From positions 1 through 38,282 of the forward strand of contig NZ_JACAOY010000005.1 of assembly GCF_013385985.1 (NCBI RefSeq): a stretch of DNA of 38,282 nucleotides. The letters run 5' to 3'. Made by a program: the position numbers and the translations under genes. The notes beneath the pieces were generated by a model. That model saw nothing but the letters and a program-made list of their open reading frames with translations, had not been told where the DNA came from and searched no databases. This DNA comes from Pseudomonas sp. B6002 (GTDB lineage Bacteria; Pseudomonadota; Gammaproteobacteria; Pseudomonadales; Pseudomonadaceae). Every line of letters starts with the position of its first letter. Within the stretch, counting starts at the first letter, position 1. Below, in pieces: positions 31,414 through 38,282 of this stretch.

Positions 31414-32028
31414 TCAGTAGCCGACAGTAAAGCGTTGGCGCGAATGCTTCGGCGTTTCCACTTCGTCGATCAGGGCGATGGCGTAGTCGGCGAAGCTGAT
31501 CCAACTGCGGCCTTCGCTGCTCACCAGCAGGTCATCCTGGCCCAGGCGGAAGGTGCCGGTGCGCTCGGTTTCTACGAACTCCGCCGACGGCGACAGGAAG
31601 GTCCAGTCCAGGTCTTTTTCCTGGCGCAGCACGCCAAGAAACTCAGCGCCCGCGCTGGCTTCCGCTTTGTACTCGGCCGGGAAGCCCGGGCTGTCGATCA
31701 CGCGGCCACCGCCTGGCAGCAGCAGCGAACCCGCACCGCCCACCACCAGCAGGCGCTTCACGCCAGCCTTTTTCACCGGGCCGATCACGGCGCTGGCGGG
31801 CAGGGTGGCGAAGTGCGCGGCGCTGATCACCACGTCGCTGCCGCTGACAGCCTGTTGCAGGGCCGCGGCGTCCAGCGTGTCGACTTGCTTCACGGTGACG
31901 CCAGGGCGCACGGCGATCTTGTCGGTGTTACGCGCAATGGCCGTAACGCTATGCCCGCGACGCAGGGCTTCTTCCAGCAATTGGCTACCGGCACGGCCGG
32001 TGGCACCAATGATTGCAATCTTGCTCAT
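31414..32028 (-). CDS. NAD(P)-binding protein, atypical SDR (NmrA/YwnB-like)
   Basis: A 204-residue Rossmann protein. IAIIGATGRAGSQLLEEAL has the GATGxxG motif at 8-14 used by atypical SDRs, followed by AIARNTDKI. The segment LLVVGGAGSLLLPGGGRVID and the late LDWTFLSPSAEF match the YwnB/flavin-reductase-like group of stress-linked NAD(P)H-binding proteins. The classical YxxxK pair is absent (Y..KAEAS instead), so it may sense or reduce rather than oxidise an alcohol. GGAG six bases before the ATG at 32028 supports the start. It follows the MBL-fold gene by 33 bases on the same strand and is probably co-transcribed with it. Confidence 0.9.
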   Translation of the reverse strand: MSKIAIIGATGRAGSQLLEEALRRGHSVTAIARNTDKIAVRPGVTVKQVDTLDAAALQQAVSGSDVVISAAHFATLPASAVIGPVKKAGVKRLLVVGGAGSLLLPGGGRVIDSPGFPAEYKAEASAGAEFLGVLRQEKDLDWTFLSPSAEFVETERTGTFRLGQDDLLVSSEGRSWISFADYAIALIDEVETPKHSRQRFTVGY

Positions 32029-32061
32029 GACGTTCTCCAGTTCGTTAGGGTTTAAAACCAT

Positions 32062-32928
32062 TCACCACTTCATTTCGCCCTTGGCGACTTTGGCACCCAG
32101 TTCCAGGCTGCCTTCGTCGGCGAGGTTCGGGTAACGCTTTTTCATGGCCGCGATCAGGGCCGCAGAGTCCTTGGCCTTGGCGGTCTCGATATCGAACGCC
32201 TTGATGTAGTCGGCGGTAAACGCCACGGACTTCACGGTGGGTGTGCCCAGGTAGTGACCTGGAATCACCGTGCGGGGTTTCAAGGCTTCAATGCGCTTGA
32301 GGGTGGTCAACCAGTCGGCATGGGATTGGGCAGTCTGGGTGTCGGCCATCCACACGTGGGTGTTTTCAAACACCACCACGCCACCGACCACGGCCTTGAT
32401 CGAGGGGATCCACACAAAGGTGCGGTCCGGTTGCGGGCCGTCCAGGCCGACCACTTCCAGCGCCTGGCCTTCAAGCGTCAGGGTGTGGCCTTGCAGCACC
32501 TGCGGGATGACCAGCTTCGCGGGTTTGTCGGCCCCCAGTTTCGGGCCCCAGAACGCGAGTTTCTGCTCGGCGGTCGCCTTGATGTGGTCGACCACCGGCT
32601 GCGACGCCAGCACCTTGGCGTCGGGGAACGCGGTGGTCAGCACGTCGAGGCCGAAGTAGTAGTCCGGGTCGCCGTCGCTGACGTAGATGGTGGTCAGGTG
32701 CTTGCCGCTGGCGCGGATCTTCTGCACCAGGTCTTGCGCCTGGCCATTGCCGAACTGCGCATTCACCAGGATCACGTCGTGCTCGCCACTGACCAGCACC
32801 GAACTCACCGGCATCATCGCCGAGGTGCCCGGGTTGTAGGCATCCAGCGTCAGGTCGGCGGCAGCGGCGTGGGCGGCAAAGGCCAGGGCGGCCATCGCGG
32901 TGGCCAACCGTTTGAAGGTCGAGATCAT
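32062..32928 (-). CDS. Exported metallo-beta-lactamase-fold protein with non-canonical metal site
   Basis: A 288-residue protein with a signal peptide (residues 1-24, MISTFKRLATAMAALAFAAH core). The fold markers are present: SSVLVSGEHDVILVNAQFG, the TTIYVSDGDPDYYFG loop after strand 4, FVWIPSIKAVVGGVVVFEN, and VIPGHYLG. The usual HxHxDH is replaced by D85-G-D-P-D89-Y90. The GHT histidine region reads DGPQPDRT, and the GD aspartate is Gly. Only D89 and H225 of the classic ligands remain, so it either binds metal differently or is not a standard hydrolase. GGAG six bases before the ATG supports the start. It is divergent from a LysR gene across a perfect T-N11-A site. Confidence 0.88.
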   Translation of the reverse strand: MISTFKRLATAMAALAFAAHAAAADLTLDAYNPGTSAMMPVSSVLVSGEHDVILVNAQFGNGQAQDLVQKIRASGKHLTTIYVSDGDPDYYFGLDVLTTAFPDAKVLASQPVVDHIKATAEQKLAFWGPKLGADKPAKLVIPQVLQGHTLTLEGQALEVVGLDGPQPDRTFVWIPSIKAVVGGVVVFENTHVWMADTQTAQSHADWLTTLKRIEALKPRTVIPGHYLGTPTVKSVAFTADYIKAFDIETAKAKDSAALIAAMKKRYPNLADEGSLELGAKVAKGEMKW

Positions 32929-32964
32929 GTGCAGCTCCAGCGAGGGATAAGTGATGCACAGAGC

Positions 32965-32977
32965 TTAGTTGCACTAA
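32965..32977. promoter_or_regulatory. LysR-type operator (T-N11-A)
   Basis: TTAGTTGCACTAA has perfect 5-bp arms (TTAGT/ACTAA) around TGC and fits the LysR consensus T-N11-A exactly. It lies 37 bases before the MBL-fold gene and 56 before the divergent LysR gene, the usual position for a site serving both. Binding is inferred. Confidence 0.6.
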
Positions 32978-33032
32978 ACGTCACAAAAAATGCCATGCTT
33001 GAACATAGTTTGTTTCTAAAATCGGGCAAATC

Positions 33033-33938
33033 ATGGACCGTCTTCAAGCAATGCGAGTGTTTGTCAGCGTAGTCGACCTGGGCAGCCAATCGGCAGCGGC
33101 CGACCATCTGGACCTGTCGCGGCCGGTGGTGTCGCGTTACCTGGCCGAACTGGAAGACTGGGTGGGCGCACGCCTGATGCACCGCACCACGCGCAAGCTG
33201 AGCCTCACCACGGCCGGCAGTGAAATGCTGCCCCGCTGCCGGCAGATGCTGGAGTTGTGCAACGACATGCAGGCCGCCGTCACCGAGCCCGATGAAGCCC
33301 CACGCGGCCAGTTGCGCTTGAGTGTCAGCAGTTCGTTCGGCCAGGCGCAGTTGGCCGATGCGGTGGCCGAGTACGTCAAGCGCTACCCGCTGGTGAGCAT
33401 CGACATGCAGATGCTCGACCGCACGGTGAACCTGGTGGATGAGCGCATCGACCTGGCCATCCGCACCAGTTTTGAACTGGACCCCAACCTGATCGCCCGC
33501 AAGCTCACCCTGTGTCGTTCGGTGATCTGCGCGTCGCCCGCTTACCTGCTGGAGCACCCGCAACCCCGGCAGGTGCGTGACCTGGCAGGGCACAATTGCC
33601 TGACCCATTCCTACTTTGGCAAAAGCCTCTGGCATTTCACCGAGAACGGCGAGCCGGTATCCGTGGCGGTGCAGGGCACGATCAGCGCCAATGAGGCCAC
33701 GACGTTGCTACGCGTGACCTTGGCGGGGGCGGGGGTGTCACGGTTGCCGAGCTATCAGGCCGGGGATTACATCCGCAGGGGCGAGTTGATCCGCTTGTTG
33801 CCCGACGCCGAGCCGCAGCAGATGAACATCTACGCGGTGTACGCCTCGCGCAAACACATGCCCCAGGCGCTGCGCAGCCTGCTGGATTTCCTGGTGGTGA
33901 GGTTTCCGGAGGAGCCTGCGTGGGACGTAGGCCTCTAG
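33033..33938 (+). CDS. LysR family transcriptional regulator (CrgA/AaeR-like group)
   Basis: A 301-residue regulator. MDRLQAMRVFVSVVDLGSQSAAADHLDLSRPVVSRYLAELE and RLMHRTTRKLSLTTAG are the pattern of the CrgA/DsdC-like group common in Pseudomonas. The effector domain starts near 92 (GQLRLSVSSSFGQAQL) and ends about 295. No strong ribosome binding site precedes the ATG. It diverges from the MBL-fold/NAD(P)-binding pair with a perfect operator between them, so local regulation of that pair is very likely. The inducer is unknown; members often respond to quinones, aldehydes or electrophiles. Confidence 0.93.
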   Translation: MDRLQAMRVFVSVVDLGSQSAAADHLDLSRPVVSRYLAELEDWVGARLMHRTTRKLSLTTAGSEMLPRCRQMLELCNDMQAAVTEPDEAPRGQLRLSVSSSFGQAQLADAVAEYVKRYPLVSIDMQMLDRTVNLVDERIDLAIRTSFELDPNLIARKLTLCRSVICASPAYLLEHPQPRQVRDLAGHNCLTHSYFGKSLWHFTENGEPVSVAVQGTISANEATTLLRVTLAGAGVSRLPSYQAGDYIRRGELIRLLPDAEPQQMNIYAVYASRKHMPQALRSLLDFLVVRFPEEPAWDVGL

Positions 33939-34038
33939 GGCGACATAAACCGGTTGAATAGCGTCCAATAATGGCAACTCGCCCCGGCTGACCTATGCTT
34001 TAAACAGCACTGTTCATACCTGTGCTGAGGTCTGTGCC

Positions 34039-34218
34039 ATGACTCTAAAAATCAGAAAGTACCTGATGATTTTCATCCTGTGCGCCCTGGCGACTGCGCT
34101 GTATGGCACCGCCGCCTACCGGGTAGAGCAAACGCGGATGCAGCCGCCGAGCTTTGCGATCAGCTGCCATCAGGACCAATGCGTTCCCCATACCGGCAGC
34201 TTCAGCGCGTTGCGCTGA
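34039..34218 (+). CDS. Small membrane-anchored or secreted peptide with CHQDQC motif
   Basis: A 59-residue protein beginning MTLKIRKYLMIFILCALA. A basic start and a hydrophobic segment (about residues 8-26) form a membrane anchor or signal sequence. A short polar tail follows with CHQDQC and a further His (CVPHTGS), which could bind metal or form a disulfide. GAGG nine bases before the ATG is a good ribosome binding site. A CAGCAC/GTGCTG inverted repeat (34015-34027) sits in the leader. It ends six bases before a REP element and converges on pobR. I recognise no family. Support comes from the ribosome binding site, the signal-like N-terminus and normal codon use. Confidence 0.6.
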   Translation: MTLKIRKYLMIFILCALATALYGTAAYRVEQTRMQPPSFAISCHQDQCVPHTGSFSALR

Positions 34219-34223
34219 CCCGG

Positions 34224-34263
34224 TGTAGGACACACCGCTATCGCCGGCAAGCCGGCTGCTACA
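34224..34263. repeat. Truncated REPIN / single REP overlapping the end of pobR
   Basis: The right part, TATCGCCGGCAAGCCGGC then TGCTACA, is a complete REP of the CCGGC subfamily. The left arm is reduced to TGTAGGA, as if most of a REPIN had been deleted. Bases 34259-34263 lie within pobR, so the repeat supplies its stop codon. Confidence 0.85.
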
Positions 34264-35149
34264 GTGTGGGGCTGGTGTCGGCCTTGAGCTGTTCGCGAAA
34301 GGCCTTGGGCGAGAACCCGACCCGTCGGCGGAACAGCCGTGAGAAGTTGGTCGGGTCGGAAAACCCCAGCACTTCCGACATCTCGTTGATGGTCATGCTG
34401 GTGTAGGTCAGCAGGCGCTTGGCTTCCAGCAACTGGCGGTCATGCATGATCTGCAGCGCAGGCTGCCCTCCCAATTCCCGACACGTACCGTTGAGGTGTG
34501 AGACCGAGATGCCCAGCTTGTGGGCCAGGTCTTCGATCTTCGGGTGTTCGCGGTAATGCTGCTCGACCAACTGGGTAAAGCGCCGAAAGTACTCACGGCC
34601 GCGTGGCGTACGCGGGTGGCGGCGCTGGATGGCCTGGCGGCTGATCCACACCAGCAGCACGCTGACCAGGGCGTGCATCATCATGTCCCGCGCCGGTTGC
34701 TCATCGGCGTATTCATCCTGCAAGCGCGCGAACTGCGCGTTGAGGTAGTCACTGTCTTTACCGGCGGGGTAATTGCCCAAGGCCTGCAAGCCGTCGACCG
34801 TCGCCCCCAGTTGCGCCTGCAGGTGGCTCACCAGCGGCGCGGCCAGCGTCACCACGTAGCCTTCGACATCCTCGGAAAAACGAAAGCCATGCACACACAA
34901 CGGCGGCAGCACCTGCAACGTGGCTTCGTTGAGCGTCGTGCGCTGGCCTTCGATTTCCAGCTGCGCCTGGCCCTTGTGGACGTACAACAACTGGCACAGA
35001 TCCGCGTGCCGGTGGGGCTGGATTTCCCACTGGTATTCCCGACTCCGCCGGGAGATGGTTTCACAGTGCAACAAATCCGGCGTTGGCCATTGCTGGCTTT
35101 CCCCGTATAGCTTGAAGACCGGAATCGCGGAACTGGCAGTTTTGGTCAT
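34259..35149 (-). CDS. pobR: AraC family activator PobR
   Basis: A 296-residue AraC/XylS-family protein with an N-terminal cupin sensor (about 40-110, EIQPHRHADLCQLLYVHKG typical) and a C-terminal HTH domain (about 195-290: IEDLAHKLGISVSHLNGTCRE, then MTINEMSEVLGFSDPTNFSRLFRRRVGFSPKAFRE). In Pseudomonas this type of regulator lies divergent from pobA and activates it with 4-hydroxybenzoate as effector, which is the arrangement here across 179 bases. It differs from the IclR-type PobR of Acinetobacter. GGA seven bases before the ATG is a modest ribosome binding site. The last codon and stop fall inside a REP, so its C-terminus (TSPTL) may have been redefined by the insertion. Confidence 0.9.
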   Translation of the reverse strand: MTKTASSAIPVFKLYGESQQWPTPDLLHCETISRRSREYQWEIQPHRHADLCQLLYVHKGQAQLEIEGQRTTLNEATLQVLPPLCVHGFRFSEDVEGYVVTLAAPLVSHLQAQLGATVDGLQALGNYPAGKDSDYLNAQFARLQDEYADEQPARDMMMHALVSVLLVWISRQAIQRRHPRTPRGREYFRRFTQLVEQHYREHPKIEDLAHKLGISVSHLNGTCRELGGQPALQIMHDRQLLEAKRLLTYTSMTINEMSEVLGFSDPTNFSRLFRRRVGFSPKAFREQLKADTSPTL

Positions 35150-35286
35150 GGTTTCAATCCGATACTCAGGATAGTGGTGCGGTAATCGCCCCGATTGGCA
35201 AAAAGCGCAGGCTTTGTCTCAGTTTTCACCTTCTTATGCCGGCCACTCAAGTGAAAAATGCCAGCAACCAGATCAATGACAACTCT

Positions 35287-36522
<1,236 letters not shown>

Positions 36523-36597
36523 CCTGCTATCGAGTAAGATGTTGAGCATTCCCGCGGGCCCTTCCTTACCCGTGGGTCCTGCTCGAAAGGTTCTGCC

Positions 36598-38115
36598 GTG
36601 ACCAACCTGAATCAGCCCGCCCAACCCGTTCCCGCCGTACGCAGTGTGCTGGCCGCCTTGATGATGGCGATCTTCCTCGGCGCCCTGGACCAGACCATCG
36701 TCGCCGTTTCCATGCCGGCCATCTCGGCGCAATTTCACGATGTAAACCTGCTGGCCTGGGTGATCTCCGGCTACATGGTGGCGATGACGGTGGCGGTGCC
36801 GATCTACGGCAAGCTCGGCGACCTTTACGGGCGCCGGCCGATGATGCTGATCGGCATGGGGCTGTTCACAGTGGCATCGCTGTTCTGCGGCATGGCGCAA
36901 AGCATGGAACAACTGGTGCTGGCGCGGATCCTCCAAGGCATCGGTGCCGGCGGGATGATCTCGGTGAGCCAGGCGATCATCGGCGACATCATCCCGCCCC
37001 GCGAACGCGGGCGCTACCAGGGCTATTTCAGCAGCATGTACGCCGTGGCCAGCGTGGCCGGGCCGGTATTGGGCGGCTACATGACCGAGTACCTGTCCTG
37101 GCGCTGGGTGTTCCTGATCAACCTGCCGCTGGGCGCCGGTGCCTGGTACGTGGCCCATCGCACCCTGGTGGGTCTGCCGGTGCCGCAGCGCAAGCCGATT
37201 ATCGACTACCTCGGCACGGTGTTGATGATCATCGGCTTGACCGCCTTGCTGCTGGGCATCACCGAAATCGGCCAGGGCCATCACTGGCGCGACGACCAGG
37301 TGCTGGGCCTGCTGGCGTGTGCGTTGGTGGCGCTGAGCGTGTTTGTCTGGCACGAACGCCGCGCGCGGGAACCGCTGTTGCCGATGCACCTGTTCGCCAA
37401 CCGCAGTGCGGTGCTGTGCTGGTGCACGATTTTCTTCACCAGCTTCCAGGCGATTTCCCTGACGGTGTTGATGCCGCTGCGCTACCAGACGGTGACCGGT
37501 TCCGGCGCCGACAGCGCGGCGTTGCACCTGTTGCCGTTGGCGATGGGCTTGCCCATGGGCGCCTATTTCGCTGGGCGCATGACTTCAGTAACCGGGCGCT
37601 ATAAGCCGATGATCCTGAGTGGCGCGCTGTTGAGCCCGTTTGCGATCCTCGGCATGGCCTACAGCGCGCCCCAGGCGGTGGGGATGACGGCGGTGTTTAT
37701 GCTGCTGTGCGGGATTGCGGCGGGGATGCAGTTTCCGACGTCGTTGGTGGGGACGCAGAATTCGGTTGAACAGCGGGATATTGGTGTGGCGACCAGTACG
37801 ACCAACCTGTTCCGTTCGCTGGGCGGGGCGGTGGGGGTGGCGTGCATGTCGGCGCTGTTGCTGGCGTTGTTGCAGGATTCGAGTTTTGCGCACTTGGCCA
37901 GTGGGGCGTTGGGGGCTGAGGGCGGTTCGGGGAATGTTTTGCTGGATGGGCTGAACGCGGCGCCGGGGCCGGCGCAGGATGCGTTGCGTGGGGAGTTGGC
38001 GGTGACGTTTCGGCATTTGTTGATGGTGAGTGCGGGGGTTTCTTTGCTTGGGTTGATGGCGGCTCTGGCTATGCCTAATCGGGTGTTGCGGGGGCGGGAG
38101 GATAAGGCGCGGTGA
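36598..38115 (+). CDS. MFS multidrug efflux transporter, DHA2 (EmrB/QacA-like) family
   Basis: A 505-residue, 14-helix drug:H+ antiporter of the inner membrane. Signatures are FLGALDQTIVAVSMPAIS in helix 1, YMVAMTVAVPIYGKLGDLYGRRPMML in the helix 2-3 loop, ARILQGIGAGGMISVSQAIIGDIIPPRERGRYQGYF in helix 4, and SVAGPVLGGYMTEYLSWRWVFLINLPLG in helix 5 (motif C). The start codon is GTG with AAAGG seven bases before it. No membrane-fusion or regulator gene is adjacent, so it may work alone. It follows pobA by 75 bases but there is no obvious functional link. Codon use shifts from C-ending to G/T-ending in the last 450 bases while the reading frame stays open. Confidence 0.92.
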   Translation: MTNLNQPAQPVPAVRSVLAALMMAIFLGALDQTIVAVSMPAISAQFHDVNLLAWVISGYMVAMTVAVPIYGKLGDLYGRRPMMLIGMGLFTVASLFCGMAQSMEQLVLARILQGIGAGGMISVSQAIIGDIIPPRERGRYQGYFSSMYAVASVAGPVLGGYMTEYLSWRWVFLINLPLGAGAWYVAHRTLVGLPVPQRKPIIDYLGTVLMIIGLTALLLGITEIGQGHHWRDDQVLGLLACALVALSVFVWHERRAREPLLPMHLFANRSAVLCWCTIFFTSFQAISLTVLMPLRYQTVTGSGADSAALHLLPLAMGLPMGAYFAGRMTSVTGRYKPMILSGALLSPFAILGMAYSAPQAVGMTAVFMLLCGIAAGMQFPTSLVGTQNSVEQRDIGVATSTTNLFRSLGGAVGVACMSALLLALLQDSSFAHLASGALGAEGGSGNVLLDGLNAAPGPAQDALRGELAVTFRHLLMVSAGVSLLGLMAALAMPNRVLRGREDKAR

Positions 38116-38137
38116 GGTTTGGTGGGGTGTGGTGGGT

Positions 38138-38282
38138 ATATCCGTTGCTGCGGTAACGGCTACTTAGGGTTCCGCTCTTACAGCGGCTCACTTTTGGAAA
38201 GGCCCAAAAGTAAGCAAAAGGCCTTCGCCCCAACACTCGGTGCCTCGCCTAGGCTCGGCATGCCCGAACGCAGGCTTGAATC
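38138..38282. repeat. Dispersed Pseudomonas intergenic repeat, running off the window
   Basis: From TATCCGTTGCTGCGG onward the sequence matches a repeat I know from many intergenic regions of fluorescent pseudomonads. It holds two hairpins: CCGTT/AACGG (38142-38159) and CTTTTGG/CCAAAAG (38191-38210), then a GCCTAGGC palindrome in the last part. It begins about 22 bases after the DHA2 gene stop and its right end is not in the window. No protein is supported here. Confidence 0.75.

Noticed and set aside
10280-34263. REP pairs as a CRISPR array
   Set aside because: They are inverted pairs scattered between genes with irregular spacing, not direct repeats with uniform spacers, and no cas genes are present.
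36541-36590. Terminator between pobA and the DHA2 gene
   Set aside because: GGGCCC and GGGTCC can pair only weakly and no T-run follows, so I do not call it.

Overview
The window reads as chromosomal DNA of a fluorescent-group Pseudomonas. The evidence is high GC with C/G-ending codons, a p-hydroxybenzoate hydroxylase very close to the classical P. fluorescens enzyme and next to an AraC-type PobR, REP/REPIN repeats of the GTAGGAGC..GCCGGCGAT and GTGGGAGC..GCCTGCGAT types, and a dispersed 3'-end repeat typical of these genomes. I see no rRNA, tRNA, CRISPR, prophage, transposase or plasmid function. It is a dense accessory-metabolism region of small regulator/transporter/enzyme cassettes: six LysR, two AraC and one GntR regulator, one ECF sigma/anti-sigma pair, and seven MFS transporters from several subfamilies.

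Region by region. 250-1992: a NepI-like efflux MFS and a small conserved hydrophilic protein, each next to a bidirectional terminator. 2146-4607: cytochrome b561, a secreted TPR protein, an ECF sigma factor (with a perfect Shine-Dalgarno in front of an ATC codon) and its membrane anti-sigma factor. 4610-6478: an SDR and an AraC regulator. 6607-11440: a LysR regulator divergent from an MHS-family symporter and an M20 carbamoylase-type amidohydrolase, then, after a REPIN, an acetylpolyamine-amidohydrolase/HDAC-fold deacetylase. 11512-12616: a 43-residue secreted peptide behind a perfect palindrome, and a membrane-anchored beta-propeller. 12745-15701: a LysR regulator convergent with a two-gene operon of a CitA/TcuC-type tricarboxylate symporter and a ModA-like periplasmic protein that I read as an aconitate isomerase, so probably a trans-aconitate uptake module.

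16712-22937 is a six-gene operon under a GntR/FCD regulator: SDR dehydrogenase, BKACE (DUF849) beta-keto-acid cleavage enzyme, SMP-30 lactonase and two different MFS transporters. Its logic (lactone to hydroxy acid, to beta-keto acid, to acetoacetate plus an acyl-CoA) is coherent, but I cannot name the substrate. It is the best candidate for an undescribed pathway here.

22892-26887: a small membrane protein, two LysR regulators, an orphan CHMI-type isomerase and a CynX-like MFS. 27128-31176: an AruI-like 2-ketoarginine decarboxylase coupled to an aldehyde dehydrogenase, divergent from a LysR regulator, which are the last two steps of the arginine transaminase route. 31414-33938: a divergent LysR controlling a metallo-beta-lactamase-fold protein that has lost most canonical zinc ligands, plus a NAD(P)-binding protein, with a perfect T-N11-A operator between them. 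34039-36522: a 59-residue membrane peptide and pobR/pobA for 4-hydroxybenzoate. 36598-38115: a DHA2 drug-efflux MFS, followed by a dispersed repeat running off the end.

No gene-free stretch exceeds about 300 bases. Bases 1-194 hold no gene I can support. All family assignments rest on reading the translations by eye and on remembered family features; no database search was run.
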